A DNA stretch of 38,044 bases, taken from positions 1 to 38,044 of the forward strand of contig CAJMLT010000013.1 in assembly GCA_905214325.1 (NCBI GenBank), given 5' to 3'. The position numbers and the translations under genes are program-made. The stretch is from an uncultured bacterium. Lineage in GTDB: Bacteria; Actinomycetota; Coriobacteriia; Coriobacteriales; Eggerthellaceae. Below, piece by piece: positions 7,092-15,168 of the stretch; within the stretch, counting starts at the first letter, position 1, and each line of letters starts with the position of its first letter. The notes beneath the pieces are model-generated. The model was not told the origin of the DNA, did not search any database, and worked only from the letters and a program-made list of their open reading frames with translations.

Positions 7092-7994
7092 TCACGAAGA
7101 CACCAGACGGTGCAGGTCTCCCGAAATCTTATCGCCCAACGCAAGATTGCATTCATAGGCAATCCCGACCGCCGGACCGACGTGAAGACCGACCACCGGA
7201 CTTACCGGCAGGACACGCACCTTCATACCGAGCAGAGGCTCGATAACATTTTTCGCCCATTCGATCGCCGGCGTTTTGTCGCCGATATAATGAACGACCA
7301 GACCCGTCAAACCGCCACAGCGTTCCATATCGTTTTTGAGAATAGACACGATACGGTCGAGAGCCTTCTTACGCGAACGAACCTTCGCCTTGGCCACGGG
7401 AACACCGTCAACCACTGTGAGAACGGGAACGAGGTGAACCAAGTTGCCAAGCAAGGCGGCAGCACCTCCGATGCGGCCACCCTTCTGGAGGAATACTAGG
7501 TTTTCCGGCGTAAAGAGAAAACGCGTTTTGGAAATCCCCGCCAAAACCACATCAGCAGCCTCTTCGAGCGTCTTGCCTTCACGCACCGCACGAACACCGT
7601 CGAGCACGGGAAGGGCTTCATCGAAGCCGCACGAATGGGAATCGATCATCAGGTAGCGGAAATCGATGTTGCGAGCTTTGACCGAACGTGCTGCACGTAA
7701 CACTCCGTCATACGTTCCCGAAAGACCCGTCGATATCCATATGCCCAACAATTCATCACCATCGCGGGCTATTTTTTCGAACAATTCCTCGAGATATGCC
7801 TGGGAGGGCTGACTCGAAATGGGGGGATTGTCCGCCATATCGTGAATGTGCGAGTAAAACTCATCGACATCCATCGTTGCATCCATGTATTCCCGACCAT
7901 CATAATTCATGAAGAGCGAGACGACTTCGACGGACTCGTCTTCGACGATATCCTGCGGCAAAGAAGCAACCGAATCCGTTACCACCTTAATCAT
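7092..7994 (-). CDS. DegV family fatty-acid-binding protein (first copy)
   Basis: DegV/FakB-type protein, 300 residues. Motifs: VVTDSVASLP at the N-terminus, ISSQPSQAYLEE (the head-group Ser/Thr loop), STGLSGTYDGV, KGGRIGGAAA and HVGPAVGIAY. The start ATG 7994 is supported by GAGGAGG about 12 bases upstream. It lies 30 bases downstream of pncB with no terminator between, so may share that transcript. The neighbouring second DegV gene, coupled dehydrogenase and radical SAM gene suggest a lipid- or acyl-linked job, but this is inference. Confidence 0.9.
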   Translation of the reverse strand: MIKVVTDSVASLPQDIVEDESVEVVSLFMNYDGREYMDATMDVDEFYSHIHDMADNPPISSQPSQAYLEELFEKIARDGDELLGIWISTGLSGTYDGVLRAARSVKARNIDFRYLMIDSHSCGFDEALPVLDGVRAVREGKTLEEAADVVLAGISKTRFLFTPENLVFLQKGGRIGGAAALLGNLVHLVPVLTVVDGVPVAKAKVRSRKKALDRIVSILKNDMERCGGLTGLVVHYIGDKTPAIEWAKNVIEPLLGMKVRVLPVSPVVGLHVGPAVGIAYECNLALGDKISGDLHRLVSS

Positions 7995-8024
7995 GATGAC
8001 ACGATCCTCCTCGGAGAGTTTTCA

Positions 8025-9476
8025 CTATGCAAGTCCCAATAGATTAGAAACCAGATCACGACGACGATGGAACAGGGAGTATTCCAAACCGACGGGATAT
8101 GAATGGGGATTCAGGATACGCTTCTGACTTTCATCGAGCGTCGCCAATTGTTCCCGGCACCTGATTCGGGCGAGCATGGCATCCCGGTATTCGTCCTTCA
8201 AAACCACCCGACCATCACGGGCAAGCGGTTCGAGAAGGGTGACGTAATGTCCGCCCGCAAGATCTTTCTGGCGCAATTCATCGGCGGGGTCGACAATGCG
8301 CTCCCGCGCCACGCCGGCATTGATGTCGAACACCATATCCCCGGCGAGAAAACCCGATTCATGATAATAGCGACGAACATCCAACACTCCGGGAGTCGTA
8401 AGTTTGGCGGCCTGCCCCGAAACCTTCACGCAATCCTGCCAATCCTGACCTTTGTAGCGCTTGGCGGCCAGCTTGTAAACGCCGCCGAGAGCAGGCTGAT
8501 CGTATGCCGTTGCAAGCTTGGTTCCCACGCCCCAGGAGGAAACCTGGGCGCCCGAATCACGGATGGACTTGATCGTATATTCATCGAGATCGTTGGAAAG
8601 GACGATGCCCGTATGCTCGAGTCCGGCGGAATCGAGCATACGACGCGCCTGAATGGCACGCCACGAAAGGTCACCCGAGTCGATACGGATGGCGGCAAGA
8701 TGTTCACCGCGTTCCTTCATCTCGAGACCGACCGTAATGGCGTTTTTGATGCCTTGAGTGATGTCGTAGGTATCGACCAGAAGCACACAGTTGTTGGGCA
8801 TGATGCGCGCGTACTCCCTGAAAGCCTCCAGTTCGCTTTCGAATGACATGACCCAGGAATGGGCATGCGTGCCCGATACGGGGATAGAGAAGAGCTTACC
8901 CGCAAGCACGTTCGACGTAGAGGCGCACCCTCCCACGACGGCAGCCCGGGAAGCCCGCACACCACCCGACTCACCCTGAGCGCGACGGAGGCCGAATTCG
9001 GCAACGGGACTTTCCGCAGCGAGGCACACCCGCGCAGCCTTGGTGGCAACCAGCGTTTCGAAATTGACGCAATTGAGCAAGGCGGTTTCGAGAAGCTGGC
9101 ACTGCATGATGGGACCGGTTACGCGGACGAGAGGATCGTTGGGAAACACAACCGTTCCTTCACGTACCGCCTCGATATCGACGGAAAGCTCCATCTGCGA
9201 GAGATATTCGAGAAACTTCGGATTGAACAGCTTCCCTCCACCCGGCGCATCCAGTTCCGCAAGATAGGCCACATCATCTTCACCGAAGGAAAAGTTCTCC
9301 ACCACTTCGGCGATATGAGCCATACCGCACGCTATCGAGAATCCCCCTTCGAAGGGATTGTCACGGAAGAAAGCATGGAAGCACGCCTCTTCATCGAGCT
9401 TGCCGCATTCCCAATACCCTTGGGCCATCGTCAGCTGATAGAGATCGGTCAACAGTGCGTAATCATCGGTCTTCAT
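8025..9476 (-). CDS. pncB: Nicotinate phosphoribosyltransferase
   Basis: 483 residues. Cytoplasmic NAD-salvage enzyme that joins nicotinate and PRPP to nicotinate mononucleotide, using ATP through a phospho-His. Seen: TDLYQLTMAQGYWE at the N-terminus, the GLRRAQG segment, GTHAHSWVMSFE (about 190-200, with the phosphorylated His of the family), LLVDTYDI, RIDSGDL and the glycine-rich SSWGVGTKL phosphate site. The start ATG 9476 follows GGAGGAG; the frame runs 88 codons further up but that part lies antiparallel to nothing and within the coding tail of the PSP1 gene. It overlaps the PSP1 gene end by 14 bases, so is translationally coupled. Family 2 length is normal. Confidence 0.95.
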   Translation of the reverse strand: MKTDDYALLTDLYQLTMAQGYWECGKLDEEACFHAFFRDNPFEGGFSIACGMAHIAEVVENFSFGEDDVAYLAELDAPGGGKLFNPKFLEYLSQMELSVDIEAVREGTVVFPNDPLVRVTGPIMQCQLLETALLNCVNFETLVATKAARVCLAAESPVAEFGLRRAQGESGGVRASRAAVVGGCASTSNVLAGKLFSIPVSGTHAHSWVMSFESELEAFREYARIMPNNCVLLVDTYDITQGIKNAITVGLEMKERGEHLAAIRIDSGDLSWRAIQARRMLDSAGLEHTGIVLSNDLDEYTIKSIRDSGAQVSSWGVGTKLATAYDQPALGGVYKLAAKRYKGQDWQDCVKVSGQAAKLTTPGVLDVRRYYHESGFLAGDMVFDINAGVARERIVDPADELRQKDLAGGHYVTLLEPLARDGRVVLKDEYRDAMLARIRCREQLATLDESQKRILNPHSYPVGLEYSLFHRRRDLVSNLLGLA

Positions 9477-10893
9477 GAGACTCTCCTCCTGCTTTATGGC
9501 TACGACGCCTGGACTTACGATGGGTCGTTTCCGCGCCCTGAGAAGGACGGGGGGCACCCTGCTCCTGTTTGGCAGACGTCGAAGGTTGCGCCGCGATACC
9601 GCGCAGGCCGGATGACTTCTGCCCGGGACGGCGTTGCGTTTTGTTGCGTGACGCGCCCTGATTCGGAGCTGCCTCGTCGCCTCTGTTGCGCTTGGCTCCC
9701 CCACGGCGCCGATTCTGGTTCTGGCCCTGATTCTGACCACGATCCCCCTGGCTGCGCTTACCGGAGGAACCCTGACCCCCCGAACGCTGTTTGGACGAAG
9801 TTTCCTTGGCGTCTTTCGAGCCGGACGGTTTGCCTTCGCCCTTCTTCTTATCCTGCGGCGCGTCCTTGCGACGGCGACGCGGTTTACGAGAAGAATCCTT
9901 CCCCTCTTTCGAGGACCGATTGGCCTGTTTCGGGCGGCGTGCAGGTGCAGAGCGATCCGCCAACTTATCCTCTCCGGTGAATTCGGCCACCTCGAGAGTC
10001 GTCGAAGATTCCAGCACGTCGAGAGGATTGGTGGAGGTGTACTTCTCGAACACCTCTTCGCTCACCCGATTGGGTCGTTTGCCCGTTTCGGGAAGCTCCA
10101 TCTCCGCCAGAGGTATCTTGACGGTGCGACCATCCCCCAGAAGAAGCGATACCCTCTCGCAGGGGACATTGATCTCCGTCACCTTGGCGATACCATCGGG
10201 AACTTCGATCTTCGCATTGATCTTGGGAGCGCGGGAATTCACTTCCTTGTAGGTCTCGTATTCATAGCGCAAACAGCACATCAGACGTCCGCAGACACCG
10301 GATATCTTCTGCGGATTCAATGAAAGATTCTGCTCCTTGGCCATGCGGATGGATACGGGGGAAAATTCCCCTCCCAAGCGTTTGCAGCATAATTCCTGAC
10401 CGCAATGGCCCAAGCCACCCACGATACGAGCTCCATCGCGGACTCCGATTTGACGCATATCGATGCGGATATGGAAATGCGCGGCCAACTTGCGCACGAG
10501 TTCGCGGAAATCAACGCGCTCCTCCGCCTCGAAATAGAAAACGGCCTTATCACCATCGAAGAGAAACTCCACCACGACGGGATGCATATCCTCGTTAGTC
10601 TGCGCGGCGAATTCCTTGAACACGGAAAGAGCTTCCTCTCCCCGTTCGTTCAATTCCCGAGCGCGACGTCGATCATCTTCGTCGGCCAAGCGCAAAACGG
10701 GTTTCAGAGGAGATTTGAGTTGGGTGACGAGTTCATCACTCACCTCGAGAATATCGGAAGTGGCTCTTCCGTATTCGCTTCCTCGCTCCGTTTTCACGAT
10801 AACGAAATCGCCCTCATGAATATCTATATCGTTGGGGTCGAACCAGAGAACCTTCGGTCCAACCTGTAATTTAATGGGTGCTACCCGAATCAT
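9463..10893 (-). CDS. PSP1-domain protein (RicT/YaaT-like) with long basic tail
   Basis: 476 residues. The first 300 residues match the PSP1/RicT family, which in Bacillus joins RicA and RicF in a complex with Fe-S clusters that directs RNase Y and affects sporulation and competence. Visible are the PSP1 core (about 60-145) and two Cys groups, GHCGQELCCKRL (C164, C169, C170) and CGRLMCCLRYE (C201, C206, C207). From about 315 to the end runs a 160-residue low-complexity tail rich in K, R, G, Q, N and S with RRR and GQNQ units, probably disordered and RNA-binding. The start ATG 10893 has AGAGAGG upstream and overlaps the holB end by 23 bases. holB next to PSP1 is the same pair as in Bacillus. 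Confidence 0.9.
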   Translation of the reverse strand: MIRVAPIKLQVGPKVLWFDPNDIDIHEGDFVIVKTERGSEYGRATSDILEVSDELVTQLKSPLKPVLRLADEDDRRRARELNERGEEALSVFKEFAAQTNEDMHPVVVEFLFDGDKAVFYFEAEERVDFRELVRKLAAHFHIRIDMRQIGVRDGARIVGGLGHCGQELCCKRLGGEFSPVSIRMAKEQNLSLNPQKISGVCGRLMCCLRYEYETYKEVNSRAPKINAKIEVPDGIAKVTEINVPCERVSLLLGDGRTVKIPLAEMELPETGKRPNRVSEEVFEKYTSTNPLDVLESSTTLEVAEFTGEDKLADRSAPARRPKQANRSSKEGKDSSRKPRRRRKDAPQDKKKGEGKPSGSKDAKETSSKQRSGGQGSSGKRSQGDRGQNQGQNQNRRRGGAKRNRGDEAAPNQGASRNKTQRRPGQKSSGLRGIAAQPSTSAKQEQGAPRPSQGAETTHRKSRRRSHKAGGESHEDR

Positions 10894-12010
10894 ATAAAAC
10901 CTCTCTTATCGTAAACAGAAGCGTGTCTAAACACGTTTCCGGAGAAACATTATACGCGATCGCCTCATCGGTCTTGTACGCTTCATGCAGAGCGCCCACC
11001 AAACGGGCGGAATCAACCCGAGCGGCAACCGATTCGATCGTCTCACGCTGATCTTCGTTAACCACCAGGTCGGGCGTACCCGAAGCCACCATCATGATAT
11101 CGCGAAGCCATGAACGGATTATGGCGGTCGTTTGCCTCAGGGAATCCATACTCGCCGCCGTGAGGAAGCGCTTATGACGGGCTTCTATCTGGCGTAGTGC
11201 GCTCTGCGTTAGGAATTCAGCCGACTCATTGAGCTCGGCGGCTTGTTCGCTACGCACGTTGTCGAGCGGAGCTTTCGCGCGCTCTATCAATTCTTCGGCA
11301 TATTCCAGGATATCGCGATCGTCGGCAACGGCAAGGGAGGCGAGTACCTGCATCACGCGCTGACGAAATTCCTGACGTTCGAGGCTTTTCGCAAAACCCA
11401 TCGCCTTGGTGATCGAACCGTCACAGGCTTCGATCGCGATACGGGCCTGCTGAGCGGAAACACCGGTATTCTGAGAAAGAATGCCGGCGGCTTCGGTTGC
11501 GGGGATATGACGAAACGGCACCACCTGACAACGCGAAACGATGGTCGGCAGTACCCCTTCACGCGTGCGTCCCAGCAGAATGAACACCACGTTATCGAAG
11601 GGTTCTTCCAATGTCTTCAAAAAAGCATTGGCAGCCTGCACCCCCAGCAGGTCGACTCGATCGAGGATGTAGACCTTCTTGCGTGCCCTGATAGGCGCAA
11701 GAGCTGCATCTGCTACGATTTCACGAATCTGTTCGACGAGATACCCATGAGCACCGGCGGGAAGCAGAAAATGAACATCGGGGTGCTTGCGACGCTCGAT
11801 CAAACGACAGTCATCGCAGGTGCGACATCCCTGCTCCCGGCAGACGATCGCCTCGGCAAACGAATATGCTGCCGATGTCTTGTTCGATCCGGCGGGGCCG
11901 GTAAACAGATAGGCGTGTGAAACGCGACCGGCAGCTATCGTCGCACGGAAGAATTCCCGCACGCGCGGCTGCCCGAAGATGCCATCGAAAACATCAGGCA
12001 CCCGAATCAT
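10871..12010 (-). CDS. holB: DNA polymerase III delta-prime subunit
   Basis: 379-residue AAA+ clamp-loader subunit. It shows a P-loop-like GPAGSNKTS (third Gly replaced by Asn), a zinc module with Cys at CREQGCRTCDDC, the FLKTLEEP box and the SRCQ motif used by delta-prime and gamma subunits to act in trans. The Asn in the P-loop fits a delta-prime that does not need to hydrolyse ATP, rather than DnaX. ATG 12010 overlaps the tmk stop (ATGA); GTG 12001 sits at a better distance from the GAAGG ribosome site and is an alternative. tmk-holB-PSP1 order is common in Gram-positive bacteria. Confidence 0.92.
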   Translation of the reverse strand: MIRVPDVFDGIFGQPRVREFFRATIAAGRVSHAYLFTGPAGSNKTSAAYSFAEAIVCREQGCRTCDDCRLIERRKHPDVHFLLPAGAHGYLVEQIREIVADAALAPIRARKKVYILDRVDLLGVQAANAFLKTLEEPFDNVVFILLGRTREGVLPTIVSRCQVVPFRHIPATEAAGILSQNTGVSAQQARIAIEACDGSITKAMGFAKSLERQEFRQRVMQVLASLAVADDRDILEYAEELIERAKAPLDNVRSEQAAELNESAEFLTQSALRQIEARHKRFLTAASMDSLRQTTAIIRSWLRDIMMVASGTPDLVVNEDQRETIESVAARVDSARLVGALHEAYKTDEAIAYNVSPETCLDTLLFTIREVLYDSGSTH

Positions 12011-12756
12011 CCTTCAAGGGAAATCTGTGCTTTTTGGTCCGTTTTACGCTGCATGATGGGCTCGAAGAAATCAGGCGCCCAGACAAACGAAGACTCATCC
12101 CAACCGAAGATATCTTTCATCTCGAAAAAGATTTTACGTGCCGTGACATCTTTTGGCCCGGCGGAGGAAACGATACGTATCCGCTCGGGGTTTTCGGCGG
12201 CGATGCGCATGAACCCGCCGTTGACCCGCGCATGGAAATCGGCACCGGCCTGCTCCAAACGATCGGCACCACCGTGATGGGTTGCACGCTCAAGCCCTTC
12301 CTCGGCTGACGTTTCCGTAGTAAGCAAGATGGTGCGACAAGGGTGGATGCCCTGACAGGCAAAGCTGTTCGCCTGTCGCACAAACGATTCGGACAGCCCT
12401 CTACCGTAAACCTGATAGGCAATCGTCGAATCATAGAAACGATCGAGAAGAACCACGGCACCACGGGCGAGAGCGGGGATGATGACTTCTTTGACGATCT
12501 GAGAACGGGCGGCTTCGTAGATCAGGAGTTCGGTCTGATCGGACATGCCGGCATTTTCGGGATCGAGAACGATGGAACGAAGGCTTTCCCCGATGGAGGT
12601 TCCGCCCGGCTCGCGCAGACACAAAACCTCGTATCCCATAGCGCGAAGGCATGAAGCAAGAAACGTGATATGGGTGGTCTTACCGGCGCCTTCACCACCT
12701 TCGAACGTAATGAAAATTCCCGGTCCGACAACGGTATCTTTCTGTAAATCACTCAC
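12007..12756 (-). CDS. tmk: Thymidylate kinase
   Basis: About 249 residues. Phosphorylates dTMP to dTDP with ATP. It shows the P-loop FEGGEGAGKTT, the LREPGGT dTMP-binding segment, LLDRFYDST (DRx motif) and a lid-type GGADRLE. The start is chosen as GTG 12756, with AAGG about 9 bases upstream; an earlier GTG at 12795 has no ribosome site and would overlap the fumarase beta gene by 29 bases. The C-terminus is about 30 residues longer than in E. coli and ends with a basic/Gln stretch. Works downstream of ThyX, encoded about 6 kb away on the same strand. Confidence 0.93.
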   Translation of the reverse strand: MSDLQKDTVVGPGIFITFEGGEGAGKTTHITFLASCLRAMGYEVLCLREPGGTSIGESLRSIVLDPENAGMSDQTELLIYEAARSQIVKEVIIPALARGAVVLLDRFYDSTIAYQVYGRGLSESFVRQANSFACQGIHPCRTILLTTETSAEEGLERATHHGGADRLEQAGADFHARVNGGFMRIAAENPERIRIVSSAGPKDVTARKIFFEMKDIFGWDESSFVWAPDFFEPIMQRKTDQKAQISLEG

Positions 12757-12766
12757 GTGACAATCC

Positions 12767-13303
12767 TTATCGATCAAGCGTGTAGATGGATTCACCCAAG
12801 GTGTCTATCCCGACGAAAACGGGGAAGTCGCGCACGACGATCCTACGAAGTGCTTCGGTACCTAGGTCATCATACGCTAAGACTTCACAAGATTCCACGT
12901 GCTTCGCAAGAAATGCAGCGGCTCCGCCCACGGCGATGAAATAGACCGAAGAGTAATCCTTGCAGGCCTGACGCACCTCCTCGGAGCGCTCACCTTTCCC
13001 GATGGTGGCGGTCAGACCCCGACTCAACAGAAGAGGTGTTGCGAAATCCATACGGGAAGCGGTGGTGGGGCCGATGGAGCCGAAGGGGCGATCGGCCTTG
13101 GCGGGCGTCGGCCCCGCATAGAAGATGGTCTGACCGGACAGACCATAGGGTAGGACACTGGCTTTACCCAATTCTTCCAAAAGGCGCACATGACCGGCAT
13201 CGCGCAGGGTGTAGATCGGGCCACTCAACAGACAGAGATCACCCGCACGAAGAGCGCGTGCATCTATTTTCGACAGAGGTAATTCGATGGTTTTAGAGTT
13301 CAA
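12767..13303 (-). CDS. Fe-S hydro-lyase beta subunit (class I fumarase type)
   Basis: 178 residues, corresponding to the C-terminal domain of one-chain class I fumarases. Together with the alpha subunit it dehydrates (S)-malate to fumarate or the reverse; the L-tartrate dehydratase beta subunit is the close alternative. Seen: the LLSGPIYTLRDAGH start of the domain, the GPTTASRMD loop that contacts substrate, ATIGKG and IAVGGAAAF. It begins with TTG 13303, supported by GAGGAGG 7 bases upstream, and overlaps the alpha gene by 11 bases. mdh directly upstream argues for fumarase. Confidence 0.92.
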   Translation of the reverse strand: MNSKTIELPLSKIDARALRAGDLCLLSGPIYTLRDAGHVRLLEELGKASVLPYGLSGQTIFYAGPTPAKADRPFGSIGPTTASRMDFATPLLLSRGLTATIGKGERSEEVRQACKDYSSVYFIAVGGAAAFLAKHVESCEVLAYDDLGTEALRRIVVRDFPVFVGIDTLGESIYTLDR

Positions 13304-14138
13304 CGGTAACCCTCCTCATGGCCGAGCAGCCCATGTTCACCGCCACCGGCAATGCGGCGATATGACACGGTGCCGTCATAACGCGGACGCCGAGTGCGGT
13401 CGTGTTCCCGCCGAGGGCACCTGCACCGATGCCGGTGGCATTGACGGCGGCGAGGAGTTCGGCTTCGAAATCCCGAGTCTCGGGATCGGGGGCGGGAACA
13501 TCGAGCGGGCGCATCAACGCCCGTTTGGCAAGGTTGGGAACCTTGTCGAACGTGGAGCCGACCCCCACACCGATAACCAGCGGTGGACAGGCGTTGGCGG
13601 CCTTTTCCCGTACACAGGAAAGGACCGTATCGATGACACCCTGCTTGCCTTCATTGGGCGTGAGCATGACCACGCGGCTCGCATTGTCCGACCCTCCCCC
13701 TTTGAGCATGATATGCAAACGGGCGACACCGGGCTGCAGCGAAAAGCGTTGTTCACAGAAAGCGGGGGTGTTCGTTTTGGTGTTGGTGCGATCGAAAAGA
13801 GCATCCCGTACCACCGACATCCGCAACTTCGAATTGGCGTAAGCCGCAGCAACGGCGCCGTCGACTTTGGAAAACACGTTACCGTTAACCGCGATATCGG
13901 GCCCCACCTCGAGGCAGACCCACACCGTTCCCGTATCTTGACACAGGGGAACGTGGTCTGCTGCCGCTATATCGGCATTGGCGACGAGTTGCTCCAAGAC
14001 GATACGGGCCCGTTCGTTCGTTTCCCCATCGCGAGCAGCCTCGAGGGCGCTTCTGACGTCGGAGGGCAAAACGGTAGCCAACCGCGGAATATGGACCAAC
14101 AGCGCGTCGGCGACCGTATTGGATGAAATGGTTTTCAT
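13293..14138 (-). CDS. Fe-S hydro-lyase alpha subunit (class I fumarase type)
   Basis: 281 residues, carrying the [4Fe-4S] cluster of the two-subunit class I fumarase. Cys residues expected for the cluster lie in LCQDTGT, in NACPPL and in TAPCHIAALP; the KGGGSDNAS and GVGVGSTFD stretches are family signatures. The cluster makes this oxygen-sensitive enzyme fit an anaerobe. ATG 14138 has AAAGGA at a slightly long distance. It lies 38 bases after mdh and overlaps the beta gene, so mdh-alpha-beta form one unit converting oxaloacetate to fumarate, the acceptor used in fumarate respiration. Confidence 0.93.
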   Translation of the reverse strand: MKTISSNTVADALLVHIPRLATVLPSDVRSALEAARDGETNERARIVLEQLVANADIAAADHVPLCQDTGTVWVCLEVGPDIAVNGNVFSKVDGAVAAAYANSKLRMSVVRDALFDRTNTKTNTPAFCEQRFSLQPGVARLHIMLKGGGSDNASRVVMLTPNEGKQGVIDTVLSCVREKAANACPPLVIGVGVGSTFDKVPNLAKRALMRPLDVPAPDPETRDFEAELLAAVNATGIGAGALGGNTTALGVRVMTAPCHIAALPVAVNMGCSAMRRVTVEL

Positions 14139-14176
14139 GGTGGAAGAATCCTTTGCTATGAAGAGGCGTGCGGTTC

Positions 14177-15097
14177 CTAGGAGATAGCCGCAAGCCCTTT
14201 CTTGACTCCGGCCGCGGATTCACGCAGCGCTTCGATCTCTTCATCGGTCAGGTCGAACTCGACGATTTCCTCAACGCCGCCCCTTCCCAAACGGACGGGA
14301 ATGTTCATATAGAGATCGTGGAGACCATAGGGTCCGTCGATGTAGGCGCAGACACTCAACACCTCACCCGAATCGGTCAGGATGGCTTCGACCATCTTGG
14401 CGATGGAGGCACCGGGCGCATAATAGGCTGAGCCCGTTTTAAGATGGGCGACCACTTCGGCGCCACCTTTGACGCAACGATTCACCACTTCGGCCACCTC
14501 TTCTTCGCTGAGAAGTTCGGTGATGGGCGTGCCTTTGACCGTGGTGTAACGGGGCCAGCAGACCATACCCTCACCATGGGCTCCTAAAGCCCATGCCTTC
14601 ACGTCAGCGGGAGCGCAACCCAGCTTCTCACAGACGGCGAAAGACAGACGCGAGGAATCCAGCACGCCGCCCATCCCCATAAGACGTTTGGTGGGCAGTC
14701 CGGACTTCTGATAAGCGAGATACGTCATCACGTCGAGCGGATTGGTGACACAGATATAAATGGCATCGGGAGAAACGGCCATCGCTTCGGTGATAACCGA
14801 AGACATGATGCCCGAATTGACACCGAGAAGGTCTTCGCGGGTCATACCGGGTTTACGCGCGATACCCGCCGTGATAACGACGATATCGGAATCGGCTGTA
14901 GCAGCATAATCGTTGGTGCCCGTAACCGTCACCGTGAATTTCTCACAGGAACGCATGTGCATCATATCGAGTGCTTTGCCCTGTGGCAGTCCTTCGGCGA
15001 CATCGACCAAAACAACATCGGCAAGATTCTTCGACGCGATGATATGCGCTGCGGTCGCTCCTACGTTGCCCGCACCCACGATGGTAACTTTACTCAT
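14177..15097 (-). CDS. mdh: Malate dehydrogenase (LDH-like type)
   Basis: 306 residues, NAD-dependent interconversion of malate and oxaloacetate. It shows the GAGNVG dinucleotide loop, AGIARKPGMTR with the two arginines that mark malate rather than lactate specificity, VTNPLDVMT, LDSSRLSF (Asp/Arg pair) and the catalytic His in ALGAHGEGMV. An acidic residue ending the second strand (VDVAEG) fits NAD. ATG 15097 is preceded by AGGAGG. First gene of the mdh-fumarase unit, 71 bases downstream of topA with no hairpin that I can see in the gap. Confidence 0.95.
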   Translation of the reverse strand: MSKVTIVGAGNVGATAAHIIASKNLADVVLVDVAEGLPQGKALDMMHMRSCEKFTVTVTGTNDYAATADSDIVVITAGIARKPGMTREDLLGVNSGIMSSVITEAMAVSPDAIYICVTNPLDVMTYLAYQKSGLPTKRLMGMGGVLDSSRLSFAVCEKLGCAPADVKAWALGAHGEGMVCWPRYTTVKGTPITELLSEEEVAEVVNRCVKGGAEVVAHLKTGSAYYAPGASIAKMVEAILTDSGEVLSVCAYIDGPYGLHDLYMNIPVRLGRGGVEEIVEFDLTDEEIEALRESAAGVKKGLAAIS

Positions 15098-15168
15098 TGT
15101 TCCTCCTGATATGACTTACAACTCCAAAACCCACACGCTCCATGCATGAAGATCCTTGGACCATTATC

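Noticed and set aside
6132..7994. Tandem degV pair as a recent duplication repeat
   Set aside because: The two proteins differ strongly in sequence; no long DNA repeat remains, so it is an old paralogue pair.
12757..12795. Upstream GTG start of tmk
   Set aside because: No ribosome site, and it would overlap the fumarase beta gene; GTG 12756 has AAGG at a good distance.
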